NCBI RefSeq assembly: GCF_004168035.1
Contig: NZ_SDPU01000022.1
Location: forward strand, 62,001 to 126,000
Direction of reading: 5' to 3'
DNA from: Nocardioides iriomotensis
GTDB taxonomy: Bacteria; Actinomycetota; Actinomycetes; Propionibacteriales; Nocardioidaceae
DNA: 64,000 nucleotides
Shown one piece after another: positions 57,348 through 64,000 of the stretch. Position numbers and translations under genes: made by a program. The stretch's first letter is position 1, and the number at the start of each line of letters is the position of its first letter. The notes under the pieces are model-generated. The model had not been told where the DNA came from. It did no database searches and was given only the letters and a program-made list of their open reading frames with translations.

Positions 57348-58082
57348 GTGTTCGCCTACCAGAGCACCCGCGTCGGGGCCACCACGGTCGACGTCGCGTT
57401 CACGGACCGCCACGGAGGAGTCAGTGGCGGTCCGTACGCGTCGCTCGACCTCGGTCGCCACGCCGCCGAGTCCGGCGAGCTCGACGTCAACCTCGGCCGG
57501 CTGGCGGAGGCGTTCGCCGGCGACCCCGGTACGCCGCTCGCCCTGATGAGCCAGGTGCACGGCCGCGACGTCGCGCGGGTCGACGGCCCGGGCGAGCCGC
57601 CGGTCGCCGACGGCCTGGTCACGGGCACGGCCGGGCTCGGCCTGGTCGTGCGCGTCGCCGACTGCGTGCCCGTGCTGCTCGCCGACCCCGACGCCGGCCT
57701 CGTCGGCGCGGTGCACGCCGGCCGGCCCGGCCTCGTCGCCGGCGTGGTGCCGGCCGCCGTCGAACGCCTCCGGGCGCTCGGCGCCGACCGGCTCGTCGCG
57801 TGGGTCGGCCCGCACGTGTGCGGCTCCTGCTACGAGGTGCCCGCCGAGATGCGCGACGAGGTCGTCGCGGTCGTCCCCGAGTCGGCCGCGACCACCTCCT
57901 GGGGCACCCCGGCGCTCGACATCGGCGCCGGCGTGGTCGCCCAGCTTCGCGCCGCCGACGGCGTGGAGGTCGAGGTGGTCGACGCGAGCCGCTGCACGAT
58001 CGAGGACGACGACCTGTACTCCTACCGCCGCCAAGGGCCCGCCTCGGGCCGGCTCGCGGGGATCGTGCGGGTGCGGCCGTGA
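57348..58082 (+). CDS. pgeF: Peptidoglycan editing factor / purine nucleosidase, PgeF (YfiH) family
   Basis: The 244-residue protein has the YfiH Cys-His zinc site: MSQVHGRDVARVDG, VRVADCVPVLLADP, GAVHAGRPGLVAGV and WVGPHVCGSCYEVP. The family has been assigned laccase-like, purine nucleoside phosphorylase and wall-editing roles. The GTG follows the ftsZ stop by 2 nt and its end overlaps yggS (GTGA), so it belongs to the ftsZ transcript. Confidence 0.9.
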   Translation: MFAYQSTRVGATTVDVAFTDRHGGVSGGPYASLDLGRHAAESGELDVNLGRLAEAFAGDPGTPLALMSQVHGRDVARVDGPGEPPVADGLVTGTAGLGLVVRVADCVPVLLADPDAGLVGAVHAGRPGLVAGVVPAAVERLRALGADRLVAWVGPHVCGSCYEVPAEMRDEVVAVVPESAATTSWGTPALDIGAGVVAQLRAADGVEVEVVDASRCTIEDDDLYSYRRQGPASGRLAGIVRVRP

Positions 58083-58810
58083 CCGACCTCGACCAGGCCG
58101 CCCGGCGAGAGCAGATCGCCGGGAACCTCGCCACCGTGCGCGAGCGGATCGCGTCCGCCTGCGCCGACGCCGGCCGCTCGCCCGACGAGGTGACGCTGAC
58201 GGTGGTCACGAAGTACTTCCCGCCGTCCGACGTACGTCTGCTCGCCGAGCTCGGGGTCACCGACGTCGGGGAGAACAAGCACCAGGAGGCGGAGGCCAAG
58301 GCCGCCGAGCTCCAGGACCTCCGGATGCGGTGGCACTTCGTGGGCTCCCTGCAGAGCAACAAGGCGGCCGCGGTCGCGCGCTACGCCGACGTCGTCGAGT
58401 CCGTCGACCGCACCAAGCTGCTGACCGGACTGAGCCGCGGCGCCCACCGGCGCGCCGCGACCCTCGACTGCCTCGTGCAGGTGAACCTCGACCCCGGTTC
58501 CGACGCGGGCACGGGCACGGGTCGCGGCGGCGCCGCGCCGGCCGACGTACCCGCGCTGGCGGAGGCCGTGGCCGCCGCCGAAGGCCTCCGCCTGCGTGGC
58601 GTGATGGCCGTGGCGCCGCTGGGGGAGGAGGACCCCCGTCCGGCGTTCGAACGACTCGCCCGGCTGGCCGACGAGGTCCGCCGGGTGGACCCTTCCGCGA
58701 CGTGGGTCTCGGCGGGGATGAGCGGCGACCTCGAGGACGCCGTTCGGACAGGTGCGACACACGTGCGGATTGGGTCTGCGGTCCTCGGACCGAGGCCTCC
58801 CGGACGGTAG
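58079..58810 (+). CDS. YggS/PLPBP pyridoxal phosphate homeostasis protein
   Basis: The 243-residue PLP-binding TIM-barrel protein begins with [20 protein letters not shown] and has [20 protein letters not shown] with the PLP Lys, [23 protein letters not shown] and [20 protein letters not shown], followed by IGSAVLG. It has no catalytic role and buffers PLP. It is the usual neighbour of sepF in actinobacterial and Bacillus dcw regions. Confidence 0.93.
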   Translation: MTDLDQAARREQIAGNLATVRERIASACADAGRSPDEVTLTVVTKYFPPSDVRLLAELGVTDVGENKHQEAEAKAAELQDLRMRWHFVGSLQSNKAAAVARYADVVESVDRTKLLTGLSRGAHRRAATLDCLVQVNLDPGSDAGTGTGRGGAAPADVPALAEAVAAAEGLRLRGVMAVAPLGEEDPRPAFERLARLADEVRRVDPSATWVSAGMSGDLEDAVRTGATHVRIGSAVLGPRPPGR

Positions 58811-58871
58811 TGTCATGCACGCCAGCAGCACCAGGTCGACGGGGCCTGGCGCCGTACCGGAAGGCAAAGTC

Positions 58872-59393
58872 ATGGGCAGCGCGATGCGCAAGATGGGTGT
58901 CTACCTCGGCCTGCTCGAGGACACCGAGCGCTACGACGACGACTACTACGACGACTACGACGAGCAGCCCGCTCGCCGTGACCCGCGCGACGAGGCCCGC
59001 CTCGACCGCATCGAGCGTGCGGAGCGTGTCGAGTCCCGTCCTGCCCCGGTCGCCGACATCGCCGAGCGGCGCCGTCCGCAGCCGGCCGCCGCTCCGGCCG
59101 CATCGGTCGCGGAGCTGTCGCGGATCACCACGCTGCACCCGCGCAGCTACAACGACGCGCGCACCATCGGCGAGAACTTCCGCGAGGGCGTGCCGGTGAT
59201 CATGAACCTCTCCGAGATGGACGACGCCGACGCCAAGCGCCTCGTCGACTTCGCGGCCGGCCTGATCTTCGGCGTCCGCGGCAGCATCGAGCGGGTCACC
59301 AACAAGGTGTTCCTGCTGTCGCCGCCCAACGTCACCGTCGCGGCCGAGGACAAGCAGCGGATCCGCGAGGACGGCTTCTTCAACCAGTCCTGA
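58872..59393 (+). CDS. sepF: SepF, FtsZ membrane anchor
   Basis: The 173-residue protein starts at ATG 58872 after GGAAGG; another ATG at 58884 is possible. It begins with the amphipathic membrane-binding helix [13 protein letters not shown], has an acidic and basic linker ([20 protein letters not shown]) and the SepF core: [54 protein letters not shown]. It replaces FtsA as the anchor of FtsZ in this group. Confidence 0.95.
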   Translation: MGSAMRKMGVYLGLLEDTERYDDDYYDDYDEQPARRDPRDEARLDRIERAERVESRPAPVADIAERRRPQPAAAPAASVAELSRITTLHPRSYNDARTIGENFREGVPVIMNLSEMDDADAKRLVDFAAGLIFGVRGSIERVTNKVFLLSPPNVTVAAEDKQRIREDGFFNQS

Positions 59394-59440
59394 GGGCGGC
59401 CACGCCGACATACCCTCACGTGGTTCTCAGACAGCCTGGC

Positions 59441-59446
59441 TAGGAT
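59441..59446 (+). promoter_or_regulatory. -10 element of leaderless promoter for the yggT gene
   Basis: TAGGAT ends 6 nt before the GTG at 59453. Confidence 0.55.
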
Positions 59447-59452
59447 CCCTGC

Positions 59453-59746
59453 GTGCTCCTCGTCGGATCGATCATCGACACGATCCTGTTCATCTTCCTG
59501 GCGCTGATGCTGATCCGCCTGGTCGTGGACTGGGTCCAGATCTTCGCGCGCTCGTGGACGCCCACCGGGCCGGTCCTGTTCGTGCTGGAGATCGTGTACA
59601 CCATCACCGACCCGCCGATCCTCTTCGTGCGCCGGTTCGTGCCGCCGCTGCGGATCGGCAGCGTCGCGCTCGACACCAGCTTCCTGATCGTGCTGATCGC
59701 CGTGTACCTGCTCCAGATCCTGAACCGGATGATCTTCCTGTCCTGA
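59453..59746 (+). CDS. YggT family membrane protein
   Basis: The 97-residue protein has two hydrophobic regions, VGSIIDTILFIFLALMLIRL and SFLIVLIAVYLLQILNRMIF, around the YggT core FARSWTPTGPVLFVLEIVYT and TDPPILFVRRFVPPLRIGS. The YggT family often lies after sepF and may help envelope or potassium homeostasis; the exact function is unknown. It is transcribed by its own leaderless promoter. Confidence 0.9.
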   Translation: MLLVGSIIDTILFIFLALMLIRLVVDWVQIFARSWTPTGPVLFVLEIVYTITDPPILFVRRFVPPLRIGSVALDTSFLIVLIAVYLLQILNRMIFLS

Positions 59747-59798
59747 GAAACCGCAGGCCACGCCGCGGTCACGGTGTGACGAGGGCCCGCTGCGAAGG

Positions 59799-59804
59799 TA
59801 GGCT
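59799..59804 (+). promoter_or_regulatory. Probable -10 element upstream of wag31
   Basis: TAGGCT lies 129 bp before the wag31 ATG. A further TACGGT is nearer (about 59870), so the true start is uncertain. Confidence 0.35.
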
Positions 59805-59932
59805 GCCAACGGTCCCGCGGCTGATCCGGGGGGCGTGGCCCCACTGGACGCCGGAGCGCTTCTTCGGAGTACGGTGGGCACGACGCAGGTCCGCAAGCAG
59901 CAACACAGACGACAACGAGTAAGGGTGAGGTC

Positions 59933-60685
59933 ATGCCGCTGACGCCTGAGGACGTGAGCAACAAGCGCTTTACTCCGGTCCGCCTCCGCGAGGGCTACGA
60001 CATGGGTGAGGTCGACCAGTTCCTCGACGAGGTCGAGGCGGAGCTGGCGCGGCTCACGCGCGAGAACGACGACCTCCGCCAGAAGCTCCAGGCCGCCCAG
60101 CAGGGTGGCGGGGCCGCTCCGGCACCGGAGAAGCCGGTCGTGAAGGCTCCCGAGCCGGAGCCCGTGAAGGCTCCCGAGCCCGCCCCCGCGCCGACCCCGG
60201 CCGCCGCGCCGGTCGAGACGATCAAGGTGGCCACCGTCGCCGACGCGTCCAGCGCCGCGGCCCGCCTGCTCGAGATCGCGACCCGCAACGCCGACGAGCT
60301 CGTCGCCGACGCCAAGAACCAGGCCGACAAGATCGTCGGCGAGGCCCGCACCAAGGCCGAGCGCCTCGAGTCCGAGAGCAAGGTCAAGTCGGACCGCATG
60401 GAGGCCGACGCCCGCACCCGCTCCCAGATGCTCGACTCCGAGACCGCCGAGCGCCGCCAGCAGCTCTTCGGCGACCTGGAGAAGGAGAAGGACAAGCTCA
60501 ACGGCGAGGTCGAGACGCTCCGCAACTTCGAGCGCGAGTACCGCAGCCGGCTGAAGTCCTACTTCACCCAGCAGCTCGAGGTCCTCGACAGCTCCGGCGA
60601 GTCCGGCGGCCCCGCCCTCGCAACCAGCGACCACGCGCCCAAGCGCCTCAAGTCGCTGCTCGGTGACGAGTCCGACAACGCCTGA
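59933..60685 (+). CDS. wag31: DivIVA / Wag31 polar growth protein
   Basis: The 250-residue protein has the DivIVA N-terminus PLTPEDVSNKRFTPVRLREG followed by YDMGEVDQFLDEVEAELARL, with the hydrophobic membrane-curvature end. A Pro/Ala/Lys/Glu-rich linker (about 60-95) with repeated K-A-P-E-P follows. A long coiled coil runs over 100-210 (KAERLESESKVKSDRMEADA). It marks the pole for apical wall growth. GGTGAGG precedes the ATG. Confidence 0.96.
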   Translation: MPLTPEDVSNKRFTPVRLREGYDMGEVDQFLDEVEAELARLTRENDDLRQKLQAAQQGGGAAPAPEKPVVKAPEPEPVKAPEPAPAPTPAAAPVETIKVATVADASSAAARLLEIATRNADELVADAKNQADKIVGEARTKAERLESESKVKSDRMEADARTRSQMLDSETAERRQQLFGDLEKEKDKLNGEVETLRNFEREYRSRLKSYFTQQLEVLDSSGESGGPALATSDHAPKRLKSLLGDESDNA

Positions 60686-60711
60686 GCCGCCGCACCTGCG
60701 TCACGTCTGAC

Positions 60712-60749
60712 CGAAGGCCGGGTTCCCCTCGCGGGGGACCCGGCCTTCG
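60712..60749. terminator. Terminator after wag31
   Basis: A 17-bp stem with one G-T pair joins CGAAGGCCGGGTTCCCC to GGGGGACCCGGCCTTCG, with a 4-nt loop. It lies between convergent wag31 and ileS. Confidence 0.85.
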
Positions 60750-60768
60750 TCGTGCGTGGGGCCTGTCG

Positions 60769-60792
60769 GTTTCCCAGCATCTGCTGGGAAAC
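60769..60792. repeat. 11-bp-arm inverted repeat with 2-nt centre
   Basis: GTTTCCCAGCA, TC, TGCTGGGAAAC. It adjoins the next, longer inverted repeat and shares base 60792 with it. Confidence 0.8.
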
Positions 60793-60831
60793 TTGCGCAT
60801 CCGGGCCGAAACTTCGGCCCGGATGCGCAAG
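60792..60831. repeat. 19-bp-arm perfect inverted repeat with 2-nt centre
   Basis: Arms CTTGCGCATCCGGGCCGAA (60792-60810) and TTCGGCCCGGATGCGCAAG (60813-60831) are perfectly complementary, followed by GAAAAGG. It may terminate ileS from the minus strand or be a cruciform or protein site. Confidence 0.85.
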
Positions 60832-60861
60832 AAAAGGACGGGTTGCCCTGGGGAAAACCCC

Positions 60862-63800
60862 CTAGGCCTTGGCCACCGTGAACGCCAGCCCGAGGTCCTC
60901 GTCGCGGAACGCGCCGTCGCCGTCGACAGAGCCGACCTCGGCCATCTCCACGGCCAGCACCTCGTCGGCGACCAGGTCGGCGTGCTCGCGCAGCGCCTCG
61001 GCCGTCTCGCCGCTGGCCGCCCAGCGCAGCGCGATCCGGTCGCTGACGTCGAAGCCACTGTTCTTGCGGGCCTCCTGCACCAGCCGCACCGCCTCGCGGG
61101 CCAGGCCGGCGCGGACGAGCGCGGGCGTCAGCTCGAGGTCGAGGGCGACGGTCTCGCCCTGCTCGTTGACGACCGACCAGCCCTCGCGCGGCCGCTCGGA
61201 GACGATGACCTCGTCGGGCAGCACCTCGACCTCGTCGCCGTCGACGAGGACGGTGGCGCGGCCGTCTGCCTCGAGGGCGGCGGCCAGAGCGGCGGCGTCG
61301 GACGCGGCGATCGCGGCGGCCACCTGCGGCGTCTGCTTCGCGAACCGCTTGCCGAGGGCGCGGAAGTTGCCCTTGGCCGTGTGGTCCACGAGCCCCTCGC
61401 CGGCCGTCGACAGCGGCTCCAGGCCGCCGATGTTCAGCTCGTCGGCCACCTCGCGCCGCAGCTCCTCGGTCAGCCGGGCGTGCGCCGAGGACGCCACCAG
61501 CGCGCGGCGCAGCGGCTGCCGGGTGCGCACCTTCGCGTCGGCGCGGGCGGCGCGGCCGAGCTCGACCAGCCGCCGGGCGAGCGCGACGGCGCCGGACAGA
61601 TCCGCGTCGACGGCGGCCTCGTCGTACGCCGGCCAGGGGGCCAGGTGCACCGACGCCGGCGCGCCCGGGTCGACCGACCGGACGACGTCCTGCCAGACGC
61701 GCTCGGTGATGAACGGCACCAGCGGGGCCATCAACCGGGTCACCACGTCGATCGTCTCGTGCAGCGTCGCCAGCGCGGCCGGGTCGCCGTCCCAGAAGCG
61801 GCGCCGCGAGCGGCGGACGTACCAGTTGGACAGGTCGTCGACGAACTGCGCGATCAGGCTGCCCGCGCGCTGGGTGTCGAACACCTCCAGCGCCGCGGTC
61901 ACCTGGCCGACCAGGCGCGCGGTCTCGGCGTGCAGCCACCGGTCCAGCACCGGCCGGTCCGCGACCTCGGGCGCGCCGTCAGCCGGCGTCCACCCCGCCG
62001 TACGGGCGTAGAGGACGTGGAACGCGACGGTGTTCCAGTAGGTCAGGAGCACCTTGCGGACCGTCTCCTGGATGGAGGCGTGCCCCACCCGGCGGGAGGC
62101 CCACGGCGAGCCGGACGCGGCCATGAACCACCGCACCGCGTCGGCACCGTGCTGCTCCATCAGCGGGATCGGCTCGAGGATGTTGCCGAGGTGCTTGGAC
62201 ATCTTGCGACCGTCCTCGGCGAGGATGTGGCCGAGGCAGAGCACGTTCTTGTACGACGACTGGTCGAACACCAGCGTGCCGATCGCCATCAGCGTGTAGA
62301 ACCAGCCGCGGGTCTGGTCGATCGCCTCGCAGATGAAGTCGGCCGGGTACGCCGCCTCGAACCGCTCCGCCGACCCCGGCCTGTGCGGGTAGCCCCACTG
62401 GGCGAACGGCATCGAGCCGCTGTCGAACCAGGCGTCGATGACCTCGGGCACGCGGCGCGCCTCGCCGTCGCACTCCGGGCAGGTGACGACGACGTCGTCG
62501 ACGTACGGGCGGTGCGGGTCGAGCTCGGACTGGTCGGACCCGGACAGCTCCGACAGCTCGGCGAGCGAGCCGACGCAGGTGAGGTGGCCCTCGCCGCAGC
62601 GCCAGATCGGCAGCGGCGTGCCCCAGTAGCGGCTGCGTGACAGCGCCCAGTCGATGTTGTTGTTCAGCCAGTCGCCGTAGCGGCCCCACTTGATCGTGTC
62701 GGGGTACCAGCTCGTCTTCTCGTTCTCGCGCAGCAGGGCGTCCTTGACCGCGGTGGTGCGGACGTACCAGGACGGCTGCGCGTAGTACATGAGCGCGGTG
62801 TGGCAGCGCCAGCAGTGCGGGTAGGAGTGCTCGTAGGCGACGTGCCGGAACAGCAGGCCGCGCGCCTCGAGGTCGGCCACCAGGTCGGTGTCGGCGTGCT
62901 TGAAGAACTGGCCGCCGACCAGGTCGATGTCGTCCTCGAAGTGGCCGTCGGGCCGCACCGGCACCACGACGGGCAGGTCGTAGGCCTTGCAGACCTTGAG
63001 GTCGTCCTCGCCGAAGGCGGGGGACTGGTGCACCAGGCCGGTGCCGTCCTCGGTGGTGACGTAGTCGGCGAGCACGACGATGTGGGCGGCCTCGGGGAAC
63101 TCCACGAGCTCGAACGGCCGCTGGTAGGTCCACCGCTCCATCTCGGTGGCCGGCAGCGTCGCCTCGACGGTCCAGCCCTCGCCCAGCACCTGCGCGAGCA
63201 GCGGCTCCGCGACGACGAGGCTCTCCTCGCCGTTCGACGCGACGACGTAGTCGACGTCCGGGTTCACCGCGACGGCGGTGTTGGACACCAGCGTCCACGG
63301 CGTCGTCGTCCACACCAGCAGCGCGGCCTTGCCGGCCCACGGCCCGGAGGTGAGCGGGAACCGGACGTACACGGACGGGTCGGTCACGGTCTCGTAGCCC
63401 TGAGCCAGCTCGTGGTCGGAGAGGCCGGTGCCGCAGCGCGGGCAGTACGGCGCCACGCGGTAGTCCTCGACGAGCAGGCCCTTGTCGAAGATCTGCTTGA
63501 GCGCCCACCACACCGACTGGACGTAGCCGGGCGTCATGGTGACGTAGGGGTCCTCGTTGTCGACCCAGAAGCCCATCCGGTCCGACATCTCCTCGAACGC
63601 GTCGACGTGCCGCAGCACCGACTCGCGGCACTTGGCGTTGAACTCCGCGACGCCGTACGCCTCGATGTCGCCCTTGCCGGAAAAGCCCAGCTCCTTCTCG
63701 ACGGCGAGCTCGACGGGCAGGCCGTGGCAGTCCCAACCGGCCTTGCGGTCCACCCGGTAGCCCTGCATGGTCTTGAACCGCGGGAAGACGTCCTTGAACA

Positions 63801-63993
63801 CCCGGGCCTCGACGTGGTGGGTGCCGGGCATGCCGTTGGCGGTCGGCGGCCCCTCGTAGAACGTCCAGCGAGGCCGGTCGCCGGTGAGGTCCAGCGAATG
63901 CTCGAAGGTCTTGTCGTCCTCCCAGAACGCCAGCACGTCGTGCTCCATGGCGGGGAGGTCCACCTGCGGCGGGACCGGGGTGTAGTTGTTCAC
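60862..63993 (-). CDS. ileS: Isoleucyl-tRNA synthetase
   Basis: The 1043-residue class I synthetase has the HIGH-equivalent in PPTANGMPGTHHVEAR, a large editing domain (VWTTTPWTLVSNTAVAVNPD), WDCHGLPVELAVE, the KMSKS-equivalent RKMSKHLGNILEPI and zinc-type cysteines in APYCPRCGTG and TCPECDGE. Length and the G-T-H-H and KMSKH variants suit the eukaryote-like long type usual in actinobacteria. It charges tRNA-Ile. The GTG at 63993 is 7 bp from the window end, so its promoter and any T-box lie outside. Confidence 0.96.
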   Translation of the reverse strand: MNNYTPVPPQVDLPAMEHDVLAFWEDDKTFEHSLDLTGDRPRWTFYEGPPTANGMPGTHHVEARVFKDVFPRFKTMQGYRVDRKAGWDCHGLPVELAVEKELGFSGKGDIEAYGVAEFNAKCRESVLRHVDAFEEMSDRMGFWVDNEDPYVTMTPGYVQSVWWALKQIFDKGLLVEDYRVAPYCPRCGTGLSDHELAQGYETVTDPSVYVRFPLTSGPWAGKAALLVWTTTPWTLVSNTAVAVNPDVDYVVASNGEESLVVAEPLLAQVLGEGWTVEATLPATEMERWTYQRPFELVEFPEAAHIVVLADYVTTEDGTGLVHQSPAFGEDDLKVCKAYDLPVVVPVRPDGHFEDDIDLVGGQFFKHADTDLVADLEARGLLFRHVAYEHSYPHCWRCHTALMYYAQPSWYVRTTAVKDALLRENEKTSWYPDTIKWGRYGDWLNNNIDWALSRSRYWGTPLPIWRCGEGHLTCVGSLAELSELSGSDQSELDPHRPYVDDVVVTCPECDGEARRVPEVIDAWFDSGSMPFAQWGYPHRPGSAERFEAAYPADFICEAIDQTRGWFYTLMAIGTLVFDQSSYKNVLCLGHILAEDGRKMSKHLGNILEPIPLMEQHGADAVRWFMAASGSPWASRRVGHASIQETVRKVLLTYWNTVAFHVLYARTAGWTPADGAPEVADRPVLDRWLHAETARLVGQVTAALEVFDTQRAGSLIAQFVDDLSNWYVRRSRRRFWDGDPAALATLHETIDVVTRLMAPLVPFITERVWQDVVRSVDPGAPASVHLAPWPAYDEAAVDADLSGAVALARRLVELGRAARADAKVRTRQPLRRALVASSAHARLTEELRREVADELNIGGLEPLSTAGEGLVDHTAKGNFRALGKRFAKQTPQVAAAIAASDAAALAAALEADGRATVLVDGDEVEVLPDEVIVSERPREGWSVVNEQGETVALDLELTPALVRAGLAREAVRLVQEARKNSGFDVSDRIALRWAASGETAEALREHADLVADEVLAVEMAEVGSVDGDGAFRDEDLGLAFTVAKA

Positions 63994-64000
63994 GTCTGAC

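Noticed and set aside
57348-59393. Missing ftsA as an anomaly of the dcw cluster
   Set aside because: Actinobacteria generally lack FtsA and use SepF, which is present.
60793-60840. Short peptide frame starting at 60793 in the hairpin stack
   Set aside because: The frame is open far into the antisense of ileS, has no ribosome binding site and lies wholly in inverted repeats.

Overview
The window is about 73 percent GC actinobacterial chromosome, gene dense, with GTG and TTG starts. Cell-envelope gene order, a dcw cluster without ftsA but with sepF and wag31/divIVA, and LexA boxes of the TCGAAC-N4-GTTCGA type point to Propionibacteriales, most likely a Nocardioides-like member of the Nocardioidaceae. 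The genus is inferred from gene content and was not tested by a search. No rRNA, tRNA, CRISPR array, insertion sequence or prophage was seen.

Region 1 (1-7.8 kb) holds mostly exported or housekeeping hydrolases: the N-terminal end of a glycosyltransferase cut by the window edge, a Nudix hydrolase, a PPOX flavoprotein, a Tat-exported phosphodiesterase plus PhoD pair, a CapA-like lipoprotein, an M28 lipoprotein peptidase and a metallophosphoesterase. Region 2 (7.8-10.1 kb) is the SOS control locus: lexA, a short-chain dehydrogenase, and a one-TM LysM protein preceded by a cluster of LexA-box-like sequences. It resembles the known SOS-induced division inhibitors (YneA, Rv2719c). Region 3 (10.2-22.8 kb) contains a polyprenyl diphosphate synthase divergent from metF, a SIMPL protein, an FAD oxidoreductase, an MFS exporter, an ATP-grasp protein, a DUF4126 membrane protein, a secreted amidase coupled to a secreted endonuclease I, a DinB-fold protein behind a nested palindrome, and ArsC-like and YbaK-like proteins.

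Region 4 (22.9-30.2 kb) is an SOS mutagenesis operon. One perfect LexA box precedes a DUF6504 protein, a SAV_6107-type HEPN protein, the error-prone polymerase DnaE2, a methyltransferase and Pol IV; no imuB lies in it. Directly behind it is a 988-residue PAS-GGDEF-EAL enzyme (30.3-33.2 kb) and then a two-gene unit, rsiG-whiG (33.7-34.9 kb). The anti-sigma homologue carries two copies of a variant cyclic-di-GMP-binding motif. A maker/breaker of c-di-GMP and a likely c-di-GMP-armed anti-sigma/sigma pair therefore sit side by side.

Region 5 (35-64 kb) is the envelope and division region: DUF3040, then a minus-strand moxR-DUF58-transglutaminase operon, then the dcw cluster mraZ, a 61-residue membrane protein gene, rsmH, ftsL, ftsI, murE, murF, mraY, murD, ftsW, murG, murC, ftsQ, a secreted 170-residue protein gene, ftsZ, pgeF, yggS, sepF, yggT, wag31, and convergent ileS. 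Most of these genes overlap by 4 nt, which implies translational coupling. mraZ has 10-bp-phased GTGG boxes over its promoter. Across the whole window many genes start 6-8 nt after a TANNNT -10 element and lack a Shine-Dalgarno sequence, so leaderless transcripts seem common here.
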